From an uncultured Clostridia bacterium (GTDB taxonomy: Bacteria > Bacillota > Clostridia > Christensenellales > Aristaeellaceae), in assembly GCA_947565865.1 (NCBI GenBank), contig CANOHT010000001.1, positions 211,823 through 275,822 on the forward strand: DNA of 64,000 bases, written 5' to 3'. The notes below the pieces were generated by a model. The model worked only from the letters and a program-made list of their open reading frames with translations, was not told the DNA's origin and did not search any database. Position numbers and translations under genes: made by a program. Below are positions 25,769 to 33,362 of this stretch, piece after piece. Positions within the stretch are counted from its first letter, which is position 1. Every line of letters begins with the position of its first letter.

Positions 25769-26686
25769 TTATTCCTTGATGCCCGAGGCGGCCATGGTCT
25801 CAATGATGCTGTTCTGGCACAAGAGGAACACGAGCACCGGCACGCTGATGAGAATCAGGCCCACTACCGCGCCGGCGCCAGCGCGGGCAGAGCCTCCGCT
25901 GGTAATAATGTTGTTCATGGCGTAGGGCAGCGTCTTCAGCTGCTCCGAGCGGATGTAGAACGAGCCGGTGGTGTTCCACAGATCCTTGATGCACAGGATC
26001 ATCAGCGTCAGCCATGCGGGCTTGACGATGGGCATGACGATCTGGAAAAACAGCCGCGTTTCCCGCATACCGTCTATTCGCGCCGCTTCAATCAGCGCGT
26101 CGGGAATGCCGCTCATGAACTGCTTCATCAGGAAAAGGCCCAGAGGCATGCCCACCACGGGAAGCAGCACCGCCCAATAGCTGTCCATCAGATGCAGGGT
26201 GTTCATAATCAGCATGTTGGGCACCCAGGTGACCACGGGAGAAAACATCAGCGTACCCGTGATAAAGGAGAATACCAGCCTCCGCCCGGGAAAGTGATGC
26301 TTTTCCAGCACATAGGCCGCCATGGAGGCAAAGATAATGTGCAGAAACGTACCCGCCGCGGTAATGAACAGCGTATTGAAAATGTACCGCGTGAAGGGCA
26401 CCCAGCTGTCCTGCATGAGCACGAACAGATCCTCGAAATTCTGGAGCGTGGGGTTCTGCACGAAGAACCTCGGCGGGAAGAGAAAGAACTCGTCCAGAGG
26501 CTTAAACGCGCTGATGATGACATAAAGCAGCGGCAGCGCCATGAAAGCGCCCATCACGCACAGGAGCGCCGCGCTCAGGGCGTTGCCCGAGATGGATCGT
26601 CCCAGCCCCACATGCAGGCGCTGACGGAAAAAACGATGAATGATCGCAAACACGGAGGCTTTTTCCCGTTTCATTTCCATGGTCAC
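25769..26686 (-). CDS. Carbohydrate ABC permease, MalG type (pair A)
   Basis: A 305-residue CUT1 permease with six membrane segments and the EAA loop LIEAARIDGMRETRLFF near residue 200. GTG 26686 overlaps the stop of its partner by 4 bases; ATG 26680 is an alternative start. It forms pair A with the gene at 26683-27591. Confidence 0.92.
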   Translation of the reverse strand: MTMEMKREKASVFAIIHRFFRQRLHVGLGRSISGNALSAALLCVMGAFMALPLLYVIISAFKPLDEFFLFPPRFFVQNPTLQNFEDLFVLMQDSWVPFTRYIFNTLFITAAGTFLHIIFASMAAYVLEKHHFPGRRLVFSFITGTLMFSPVVTWVPNMLIMNTLHLMDSYWAVLLPVVGMPLGLFLMKQFMSGIPDALIEAARIDGMRETRLFFQIVMPIVKPAWLTLMILCIKDLWNTTGSFYIRSEQLKTLPYAMNNIITSGGSARAGAGAVVGLILISVPVLVFLLCQNSIIETMAASGIKE

Positions 26687-27591
26687 TGGCCCACCTTTCT
26701 GAGTAGCCGCCCCACCAGCATGTTGGTTCCCAGCATCATCAGGAAGAGCATCGTTGACAGCGCCGAGGCATAGCCCAGATCAAAGCGCAGATAGCCATAA
26801 TCATAGAGGTGGTTGACCACCGTATGCACAGCGTAGTCTGTGGATGGAAAGCCCATCAGCGCAATGGTGACATCATGAATGGAGAATGCCGCCGTAATGG
26901 ACATGATCGCGCCGAACATCAGCTGGGGACGCATCATGGGCAGGGTAATATACCAGAGCTCCTGCCAGCGGTTGCGGATGCCGTCCACCTGGCCGGCCTC
27001 ATAGTACTGCTTGTCCATGCTGCGGAAGCCGGCCACAAAGGAGAGGAAGCCCGCGCCCATGGATGTCCACAGCACACAGATAATAACCACCAGCATCATG
27101 TAATCCGTATCGGCCAGCCATTGGATCGATTCGCGGACAATCCCCAGGCGCATCAGCAGACCGTTGATATAGCCGTACTCGTCATTGGAGAAAAGCAGCG
27201 TCCATACGGTGTAAACCGAGGTGGTCATGGTCGGCGCGTAAAACAGCAGCACAAAGAGGGAGCGCGAGAACCGCGAGGACATGTTGTCGATCTGCCAGGC
27301 AAGCAAAAAGGACATGCCGTAGCCGATGGGCCCGGTAATCAGCGCCAGCAGCAGGGTATTACGCAGCGCGACCAGGAACACGTCATCCCCTGTAAACATG
27401 CGGATATAGTTATCCATCCCCACAAACCGCGCGGGATCAAAAAAATTGTTATATGTCAGGCTGTTCCAGATGGAAATGCCCACAGGTAGCGCCGTAAACA
27501 GGAGAAACACAATGAAATACGTCGCAAGCATCAGATAGGAATACCGGGCCTTGAAGACCCTTCGGCCCACGGATACAGGCTGCATGCTCAT
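26683..27591 (-). CDS. Carbohydrate ABC permease, MalF type (pair A)
   Basis: A 302-residue CUT1 permease. The first membrane segment is LMLATYFIVFLLFTALPVGI, and the EAA loop reads YYEAGQVDGIRNRWQEL near residue 220. The ATG at 27591 (MSMQPVSV) is chosen because AAAGGAACC lies just upstream and the preceding gene ends 2 bases before it; the longer frame would run far into that gene. With its MalG-type partner it probably receives substrate from the solute-binding proteins encoded just upstream. Confidence 0.92.
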   Translation of the reverse strand: MSMQPVSVGRRVFKARYSYLMLATYFIVFLLFTALPVGISIWNSLTYNNFFDPARFVGMDNYIRMFTGDDVFLVALRNTLLLALITGPIGYGMSFLLAWQIDNMSSRFSRSLFVLLFYAPTMTTSVYTVWTLLFSNDEYGYINGLLMRLGIVRESIQWLADTDYMMLVVIICVLWTSMGAGFLSFVAGFRSMDKQYYEAGQVDGIRNRWQELWYITLPMMRPQLMFGAIMSITAAFSIHDVTIALMGFPSTDYAVHTVVNHLYDYGYLRFDLGYASALSTMLFLMMLGTNMLVGRLLRKVGQ

Positions 27592-27592
27592 C

Positions 27593-30325
27593 TTACGGTT
27601 CCTTTCCCGCCGCCAAGCCAAGCTCTTTGCGCTTGACGGCGATTTCATCATTGATGACCCGCACATAGTCCAGCATGGCCTCCCGCGGGTCCTCGCCGGA
27701 GAGCACCACTGCCCTGAAGGCGTTTTCCACATGCCAGGCTGTATAGTAGCCGCCGGGCACCTCCTCCACAGCCTGAAGCTGCGTCTGCTGCTCCTCCAGC
27801 ATTTTGAGGTCGCTTCGGCGCCAATTGAGCAGCTTCAGCGCCTCCCGGTTGGCGGTCTGATACCGTGCCGCCGCGCCCAAAACGCTCTCCAGCTGCGTGC
27901 TGTAAGCGGCCTGTACCTGCGCGCTGGTACACCATTTGATGAACGCCCACGCCTCGTCCTTATGCTCCGAACTGAGCAGAATCATGTTGCCGGAAACCAC
28001 AGCGCGAACCCTACGGTTGATTTCGCCATCCTCAGTCCGCACGCCGGGGACAGGCATCATCGACCACTGGCCGATGATTTCCGGCGCGGAGACCATCAGC
28101 GTATTGTACAGGGTGTAATCCGCAATCACGATGGGCGCTTCGCCCGAGCGGAACCGAGCCGCCGTGTTGAAGGTATAGGGCATGCCGTAATTCGTATAGA
28201 GCTGGGTGAAGCGCTTGAAAGCGTCCAGGGCCGGCTGCTCATCCAGCACGACCCGGCTGCCGTCCGCCGCATACGCCTCGCAGCCCTGCTGAAACAGGAA
28301 CATGCTCAGTCCTGTCAGGGAACCGTAAACCTCCGTACCTACACGGCCATCCACCAGGAACATCATATGGCTGCGCGACAGTCGGGGGATCAGGGCGATC
28401 ATTTCATCCCACGTCTGTGGAATCCCGACGCCCAGCTCATCCAGAATATCCATGCGGCAGAACATCATCATATGGCTGAGCGTCTCCGGCAGGGCGTACA
28501 CGCCGCCCTCAAAGGCAAAGGGCACCGAGGCCTCGGGGTGGAAGCGCGCGGCAATCTCCTGATAATCAGGAAAGCTTGTCAGATCATAGGCCGCGTGGCG
28601 GGACGCATAGTTGACCGGATCACCCATGGCGGCGCCCAGCAGCACGTCCGGCCCGTTGCCCACGCACACCGAGGGCGTCACGTTGTCCGGCGCCACCAGC
28701 TGCAAATTCACGCGAATGCCCGTATTGGGCGTAAACTCCGTGCGGATCAGGTCATTCAGCGTCTGCGCCCTGTCACGGGAGCTGGTGACCCATACGGTGA
28801 TCCCTTTGTCGCCCTCGCCCGCGGAAAAGCTGTTGTAATCCGTATGGAAAGAGTCCATAAACAGGCTGGTCTGATAACGCAGGTTTTCCGAAAAATTTGT
28901 CTCGGCGCGAGGCAGGGGCGAACCCGGGGCCGCCAGCTCCAGATAATCAATGTCCAGCGGCCGCTCCGTCGCCGTCAGGATCCAGTCGCCCAGGGCGGAC
29001 AGATTCGTCTTGAAGCTCTCAAACTGCTCAGGGATCAGGTAAGTATCCAGGGAGAAGCTCCGCAGCTGGCGGATCAGCCGCTCCACCGGCACCAGGTCGT
29101 CGCCCCGCTCACGCATCCGCGCGGCAACCTGACCGACGGTCTCCTCCAGTACGGCCAGCTCACTGCGCATCCGCTGGATACTCTGGGGCAGATTGCGATC
29201 CAGGCCATAGTCCCGCAGCGGATCGGGCGAAGCGCCGGTCAGCATCAGGATTTCCATATATACCTGGTTGAGCGCCTTCAGACTCTGCTGCATGGTTCTG
29301 ATCGCCTCGGCCTCCTCGCCCAGCACGGCCTCCAGGGTGATGGTATGGCGGCCCTCCTCCAGATGGAAAAGCCAGGGTTTGTCCTCCCCCAGCGTCACCA
29401 TCTGCCAGCCGTCATCATAGGAGAATCGAACCATTTCGGCCTGGGCAAAGGGAACTTCGCCATCCACATAAAGGGTGCGCACCGCGTCAAACGCCCGGGA
29501 AACATTCTGCCGGGCACGGAAACGCAGCTCATACAGCCCGGTCTCCGGCACATCAACCTCCCAGGTGATGGCCTGACCCGGTCTGGCAAAGGCGCTGCCG
29601 CCCACCATGTTCAGGCAGATCTTCGCGCCCCGGTTGGGCTCCGTCAGCGCCGAGGATCTATCGGTCTTTGGGATAATGGCGACATCATTGGCATAAAGGA
29701 AGGTCTCGCCCTGGACACGAACCGTCTGCCCAGCGGCCTGCCCCTCAGGCTGCCGGTAGGGTGCGTTTTGGGGCGGCGGCACAAGGCGCAGGCTGTTCAG
29801 GTACACATCCTCCCGCTCGATATGCAGGGTGAGCGTATGCTCTCCCTGACTCAGCGCCAGCAGCAGCGGCCCCCGAACAAGACCGGCGCTGTCCCGCATG
29901 AAGCACGTCTGGGGCACGGCATAGGGAACCTGCGGCACGCGCAGGTCATTGCCCCGCTCATCCTGGATAATATCATGGGCTGGCCGCCAAAGACGCGGCA
30001 GCGTCGGTGAGCCGGCTTCCTTAAAAGGCAGCTCGCCGTCCACCTCCAGGCGATATTCCCCGGCGGCGCTTCCCGCGTCGGTCAGGGTATAGCCGATTTC
30101 CAGCGCATACAGCCCCGCTTCAGGCACCTGCACGGTGAAGGATACGCTGGTCTCCTGTTCCACCAGGCGTTCCTCCCCTTGCAGCAATACAATTTCCGTC
30201 TTCGCAGGCTGAGCGACCGTTTCTTTCAGATGATCGGCGTACTCCTGCTCCGCCGCCGCACTCAGCCACAGGCCGCACAGCGCAAGCACCGCCAGCAGCA
30301 ACCGTCCCCCAGTCTTACCCGTCAT
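27593..30325 (-). CDS. Giant solute-binding protein with N-terminal carbohydrate-binding-like domains
   Basis: At 910 residues it is about twice the size of a normal sugar-binding protein. After a signal peptide ending in SAAAE come two related beta-sandwich domains (about 35-170 and 225-360). They share the patterns VPEAGLYALEIGYT / VPETGLYELRFRAR and YRLEVDGELPF / RTLYVDGEVPF and look like carbohydrate-binding modules. A helical linker (about 360-500) follows, then a family-1 solute-binding domain (about 515-900; NGPDVLLGAAM, GIPQTWDEMIALIP, QVQAAYSTQLESV). ATG 30325 with CCGGAGGGA is preferred to 30358. It probably presents a long glycan to permease pair A. It has no lipobox. Confidence 0.8.
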   Translation of the reverse strand: MTGKTGGRLLLAVLALCGLWLSAAAEQEYADHLKETVAQPAKTEIVLLQGEERLVEQETSVSFTVQVPEAGLYALEIGYTLTDAGSAAGEYRLEVDGELPFKEAGSPTLPRLWRPAHDIIQDERGNDLRVPQVPYAVPQTCFMRDSAGLVRGPLLLALSQGEHTLTLHIEREDVYLNSLRLVPPPQNAPYRQPEGQAAGQTVRVQGETFLYANDVAIIPKTDRSSALTEPNRGAKICLNMVGGSAFARPGQAITWEVDVPETGLYELRFRARQNVSRAFDAVRTLYVDGEVPFAQAEMVRFSYDDGWQMVTLGEDKPWLFHLEEGRHTITLEAVLGEEAEAIRTMQQSLKALNQVYMEILMLTGASPDPLRDYGLDRNLPQSIQRMRSELAVLEETVGQVAARMRERGDDLVPVERLIRQLRSFSLDTYLIPEQFESFKTNLSALGDWILTATERPLDIDYLELAAPGSPLPRAETNFSENLRYQTSLFMDSFHTDYNSFSAGEGDKGITVWVTSSRDRAQTLNDLIRTEFTPNTGIRVNLQLVAPDNVTPSVCVGNGPDVLLGAAMGDPVNYASRHAAYDLTSFPDYQEIAARFHPEASVPFAFEGGVYALPETLSHMMMFCRMDILDELGVGIPQTWDEMIALIPRLSRSHMMFLVDGRVGTEVYGSLTGLSMFLFQQGCEAYAADGSRVVLDEQPALDAFKRFTQLYTNYGMPYTFNTAARFRSGEAPIVIADYTLYNTLMVSAPEIIGQWSMMPVPGVRTEDGEINRRVRAVVSGNMILLSSEHKDEAWAFIKWCTSAQVQAAYSTQLESVLGAAARYQTANREALKLLNWRRSDLKMLEEQQTQLQAVEEVPGGYYTAWHVENAFRAVVLSGEDPREAMLDYVRVINDEIAVKRKELGLAAGKEP

Positions 30326-30377
30326 GTAGCCATCCCTCCGGAAAGTATCGTCAATCAAGCTTTAAGCCGCATCCATA

Positions 30378-30424
30378 AAGAAAGGGCAGAGGACAAGCAG
30401 ATCAAGAGCCCTTGTCCCCTGCCC
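30378..30424 (-). terminator. Partial terminator between the two binding-protein genes
   Basis: Arms of 14 bp (30384-30397 and 30411-30424, GGGCAGAGGACAAG and near complement) with a 13-nt loop, then TTTCTTT on the minus strand. Set between the first binding-protein gene and the rest of the operon, it probably lets some polymerases through and keeps the first gene at higher dose. Confidence 0.7.
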
Positions 30425-30463
30425 AAGGCGCAGCGGCGCCCCTTTTTTCAGGGAGAATCGAAA

Positions 30464-31801
30464 TTACTTGGCGCTGGCCTCATCCATGGTCGCCTGAACG
30501 GCAGGTTTCTGCTCCGCCACCGCGGCAGCAGGGGTATTGACGCCATCCAAAATATCCTGCGTGATCTTCCGCAGCACATCGCGGTCCATACCGTACTTAT
30601 CGGGGCAAACGGGCGCCTCGCCGCGGTTGTAGTACAGATCGCCCATGAAGGCGATGGACTCCTCGTCACGGCAATAGCGCATGAACTTGTTCTCATAGCG
30701 CTCTTCCTGGGTCAATTCAGGATAAAGATCGGAGAACAGGGCGTCATACACCAGCACGGCCGCCGTGGCCCGCTCCTTATCAACGCAGGAGGGCACAAAG
30801 TAGATGGCCTGATAGTCCGTATCGTCCACGAAGCTGGTCGCCTGCGGGCCCATGGGGAAAGGCACCAGGCCGAAATCGTCTTCCATGTTCCAGGCGTTGA
30901 AGCACTCAATGACCCACGTCGGGGCGTTCATCATGGCGATGTCGCCAGCCACAAACATATTGGTGGAAGTCGCCCAGTCCGCGCCCACATCATAGAGGAA
31001 GATGGACTTGTCCACATTGGCCATATCGTACAGCACCGTCATGGCTTCCAGGGCATTGGCGGAATCCAGCGCGAAGACAGGCTTGCCGTCCGCATTTTCC
31101 ACAATGGCAGCGTTGTTGGCATAGATAAAGGTGTTGGCCAGGGTGCCGTAGGGATCGTAGGCAGAGAAGCCATACTGGGTCGTTACACCGTTGGCGTCCA
31201 CCTTCGTCAGCACCTTGGCGTACTCCTGCAGCTTGGCGAAGCTCCATTCACCCTTGGCGATCAGATCATAGGGGCTTTCCAGACCGGCTTCCTCCAGCAA
31301 AGGCTTGTTGAAGGCCACCATGCTGTTCACATCGGGCATTTCCTTATTCAGCCCGTAGTAGTGCCCATCGTATTCGCCCACGCCAATGGCGATGGGGCTG
31401 TACCGGCTCAGATCAATGCCAGTCTCTTCGATGATCTCCGTCAGATCATATGCCGCGCCGGCCTTCATCCAGCCGGGGAAATCCCAGGGATACGCCCACA
31501 TCATGTCGCCGTAGGGTTCGCCAGCCATGATGGTGGCAACCATGTTGTCGTAGTATTCTTCGGGGCCCTTGCGCATTTCGATCTTCACGTTGAACTTCGC
31601 TTCGGTCTCGGCAATGCGCTCAATCAGCCGGTCGTTCTGGTCGCTCAGGCCGGGGGTCAGATCCCAGCCCCACCAATTGCACATGGACACAGTCATGCCG
31701 CCGAAGTCATAGGTCTTCTCCTCGGCAGCGGCGATGGCGATACCGCTGCACAGCAGCATCACGCTCATCACCAGGGCAAGCATCCGGGTCAAGGATTTCA
31801 T
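30464..31801 (-). CDS. Sugar ABC transporter solute-binding protein
   Basis: A 445-residue family-1 extracellular binding protein of CUT1-type importers. The signal peptide (about 1-26) ends at AAAEE; the cysteine in it lacks a proper lipobox. Typical core segments are KFNVKIEMRKGPEEYYDNMV, the first-lobe MAGEPYGDMMWAY, FNKPLLEEAGLESPYDL, ALDSANALEAMTVLYDM and VAGDIAMMNAPTWVIE. The ATG at 31801 has GAGGAGGTAC; earlier in-frame codons lie in the leader. It is the first gene of the long operon, behind the strong promoter at 31930 and before a partial terminator. Confidence 0.93.
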   Translation of the reverse strand: MKSLTRMLALVMSVMLLCSGIAIAAAEEKTYDFGGMTVSMCNWWGWDLTPGLSDQNDRLIERIAETEAKFNVKIEMRKGPEEYYDNMVATIMAGEPYGDMMWAYPWDFPGWMKAGAAYDLTEIIEETGIDLSRYSPIAIGVGEYDGHYYGLNKEMPDVNSMVAFNKPLLEEAGLESPYDLIAKGEWSFAKLQEYAKVLTKVDANGVTTQYGFSAYDPYGTLANTFIYANNAAIVENADGKPVFALDSANALEAMTVLYDMANVDKSIFLYDVGADWATSTNMFVAGDIAMMNAPTWVIECFNAWNMEDDFGLVPFPMGPQATSFVDDTDYQAIYFVPSCVDKERATAAVLVYDALFSDLYPELTQEERYENKFMRYCRDEESIAFMGDLYYNRGEAPVCPDKYGMDRDVLRKITQDILDGVNTPAAAVAEQKPAVQATMDEASAK

Positions 31802-31929
31802 GGAATGTACCTCCTCTTTCATGTTATAAAAATGGACCAAGCCATTTCTATACGGTTGGGTCACAGGGCCGCCCCCTCGCCGGCCTCCCTCTCGGCGCGT
31901 TCCTTCGCCTCTCCTTCATCGCTGTGCTT

Positions 31930-31959
31930 AGTATAGCATTCGACATTGACCGTGTCAAT
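31930..31959 (-). promoter_or_regulatory. Promoter of the glycan-import operon with inverted repeat at -35
   Basis: On the minus strand TTGACA (31953-31958), 17 bp, TATACT (31930-31935). The -35 box lies inside ATTGAC-CGT-GTCAAT (31945-31959), a perfect 6-3-6 inverted repeat that could be an operator. Confidence 0.75.
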
Positions 31960-31972
31960 AGAAAATCGAATA

Positions 31973-31996
31973 AATATTTTATTATCTAAAAATATT
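31973..31996. promoter_or_regulatory. Candidate ROK-family operator
   Basis: A perfect 24-bp palindrome-type site, AATATTTT-N8-AAAATATT, just upstream of the operon's -35 box. The ATTTT-spacer-AAAAT form is like NagC/Mlc operators of the ROK family, and a ROK gene lies next door. Confidence 0.5.
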
Positions 31997-32136
31997 ATAT
32001 GAACATATGGCAGCTTTTCCCGATTATCAGTCCAATTTCAAACCAAATTTTTGATTTATTGGTCAATTAAGCAAGTTAAAATCCAAATATATAATTTTGA
32101 ATCAAAATATTATTTTCGCATTTTCTCCGTTTTCTC

Positions 32137-32165
32137 TTCCTTTTTTAAGCAATCTATGCTATACT
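32137..32165 (+). promoter_or_regulatory. Predicted promoter of the ROK regulator gene
   Basis: A weak TTCCTT (32137-32142) and a good TATACT (32160-32165) are 17 bp apart, 55 bp upstream of the start. Confidence 0.45.
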
Positions 32166-32219
32166 GTGCCTGTACGCATACCCGGTGATAGCTGGCGAAA
32201 GAAAGGCGATAGCACTCCT

Positions 32220-33362
32220 ATGACATTATTCGATTTTCTTCACACCCCGGAACAGCAGCAGTTCGACAACAGCGTCGCCTTAATGCAATGTATAGAGCAA
32301 TGGATACGCCTGTCACGGACGGACGCCGCCAGGCTATGCAGGCTCAACGCCGCCACCATGACCCACCTGTCCGCCGCGCTGCTGGCCTGCGGGCTGCTTC
32401 GGGAGCGCGGGAAGGCACAGTCGGCCGCCGGACGAAAGCCAACCTTTCTCGAATTGGAGCCCACCGCCGGCCACAGCATCGTGCTGCACCTGATGCCGGA
32501 GCGCGCGCAGCTTACGCTGCACAACCTGCACCACGAAACGGTAGCTGCCAAGCAGCTGCCTCCGCTGGCGGACGGGGCCGATCCCGAGGAGTATCTGCGC
32601 AGCGTTGTGCGTCCCCATGCCTTTTCCGCGAATTACGAGGGCGTTTTAGGCGGCTGCATCATATGCGGCCACGATTACAGCCCTCAGCCAGCGCAGATGA
32701 GCCGACTTCAGCAGCAATGGCGGGAAGAGGCGGCGTATCCTGTATACCTGACCAACGCCGCCAGCATGACCTGCCTTGCCGAAAGCCGCCTGCGCTGTCC
32801 CAATCAGGACGCTACGCTCATGACCCTTGCCATCGCCAGGCATCAAACCTCCATCGGTGTGCTGCTGGGCTCCCAACTGCTGTTCAACGGCTGCCGTCCC
32901 GGCCTGATGAGCCGCGCCTTCCATGATGACCTCTGCCTAAACAGCCTATCGGTGCGAGCCTATCAGCATGACGCGGTCATGCACGGCGCTGTGTCATACA
33001 GCACGATGGATCTGCTGTCCACCCCCGCGCCCTACGGCGAGCTGTGCGGCCTTGCCGCCGCCGGAAACCCCGACGCCTCCCAGGTCATCAGCAGCTATGC
33101 CGGCTCTTTGGCTGGGCTCATCGTCGATCTGCTGCAGCTCTATCAGCCGGACATCGTCATTCTGGACGGCGAGATTCTCTTTTATATGGAAGCGCTCCAT
33201 TCGGCGCTCCATGCCAAGCTGCGGGAAATCGCCGCGCCGCCCCTGCCCAACATCAACACGCCTTTCCTGGGCACACTTGCCTGTGCCTGCGGCGCGAGCC
33301 GCCTGTGCGTGAGACGAGCGCTGGAAAACATCCCGTTCGCTGAAAAGGAGGATCGTCCATGA
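32220..33362 (+). CDS. ROK-family transcriptional regulator
   Basis: A 380-residue regulator of the NagC/XylR group. An N-terminal winged helix-turn-helix (about 20-80, RTDAARLCRLNAATMTHLSAA) is followed by the two-lobed sugar-kinase-like ROK domain. The usual glucokinase signature is poorly conserved: IGVLLGSQLLFNGCRPG replaces the normal phosphate and substrate loops, and the zinc cysteine cluster is not obvious. It is therefore a sensor, not a kinase. It diverges from the glycan-import operon and overlaps the GH3 gene by 4 bases. It probably represses both arms until a sugar (perhaps an N-acetylhexosamine) binds. Confidence 0.85.
   Translation: MTLFDFLHTPEQQQFDNSVALMQCIEQWIRLSRTDAARLCRLNAATMTHLSAALLACGLLRERGKAQSAAGRKPTFLELEPTAGHSIVLHLMPERAQLTLHNLHHETVAAKQLPPLADGADPEEYLRSVVRPHAFSANYEGVLGGCIICGHDYSPQPAQMSRLQQQWREEAAYPVYLTNAASMTCLAESRLRCPNQDATLMTLAIARHQTSIGVLLGSQLLFNGCRPGLMSRAFHDDLCLNSLSVRAYQHDAVMHGAVSYSTMDLLSTPAPYGELCGLAAAGNPDASQVISSYAGSLAGLIVDLLQLYQPDIVILDGEILFYMEALHSALHAKLREIAAPPLPNINTPFLGTLACACGASRLCVRRALENIPFAEKEDRP

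Larger units (their letters stand above)
31960..32219. other. AT-rich divergent control region
   Basis: The 260 bases between the promoter and the ROK gene are strikingly AT-rich against a GC-rich background, with many A and T runs. They hold the palindrome at 31973 and the ROK promoter; no gene is seen. Confidence 0.6.

Noticed and set aside
27551..30010. 819-codon open frame antisense to the giant binding protein
   Set aside because: Shadow of the real gene; no ribosome binding site or family motif.
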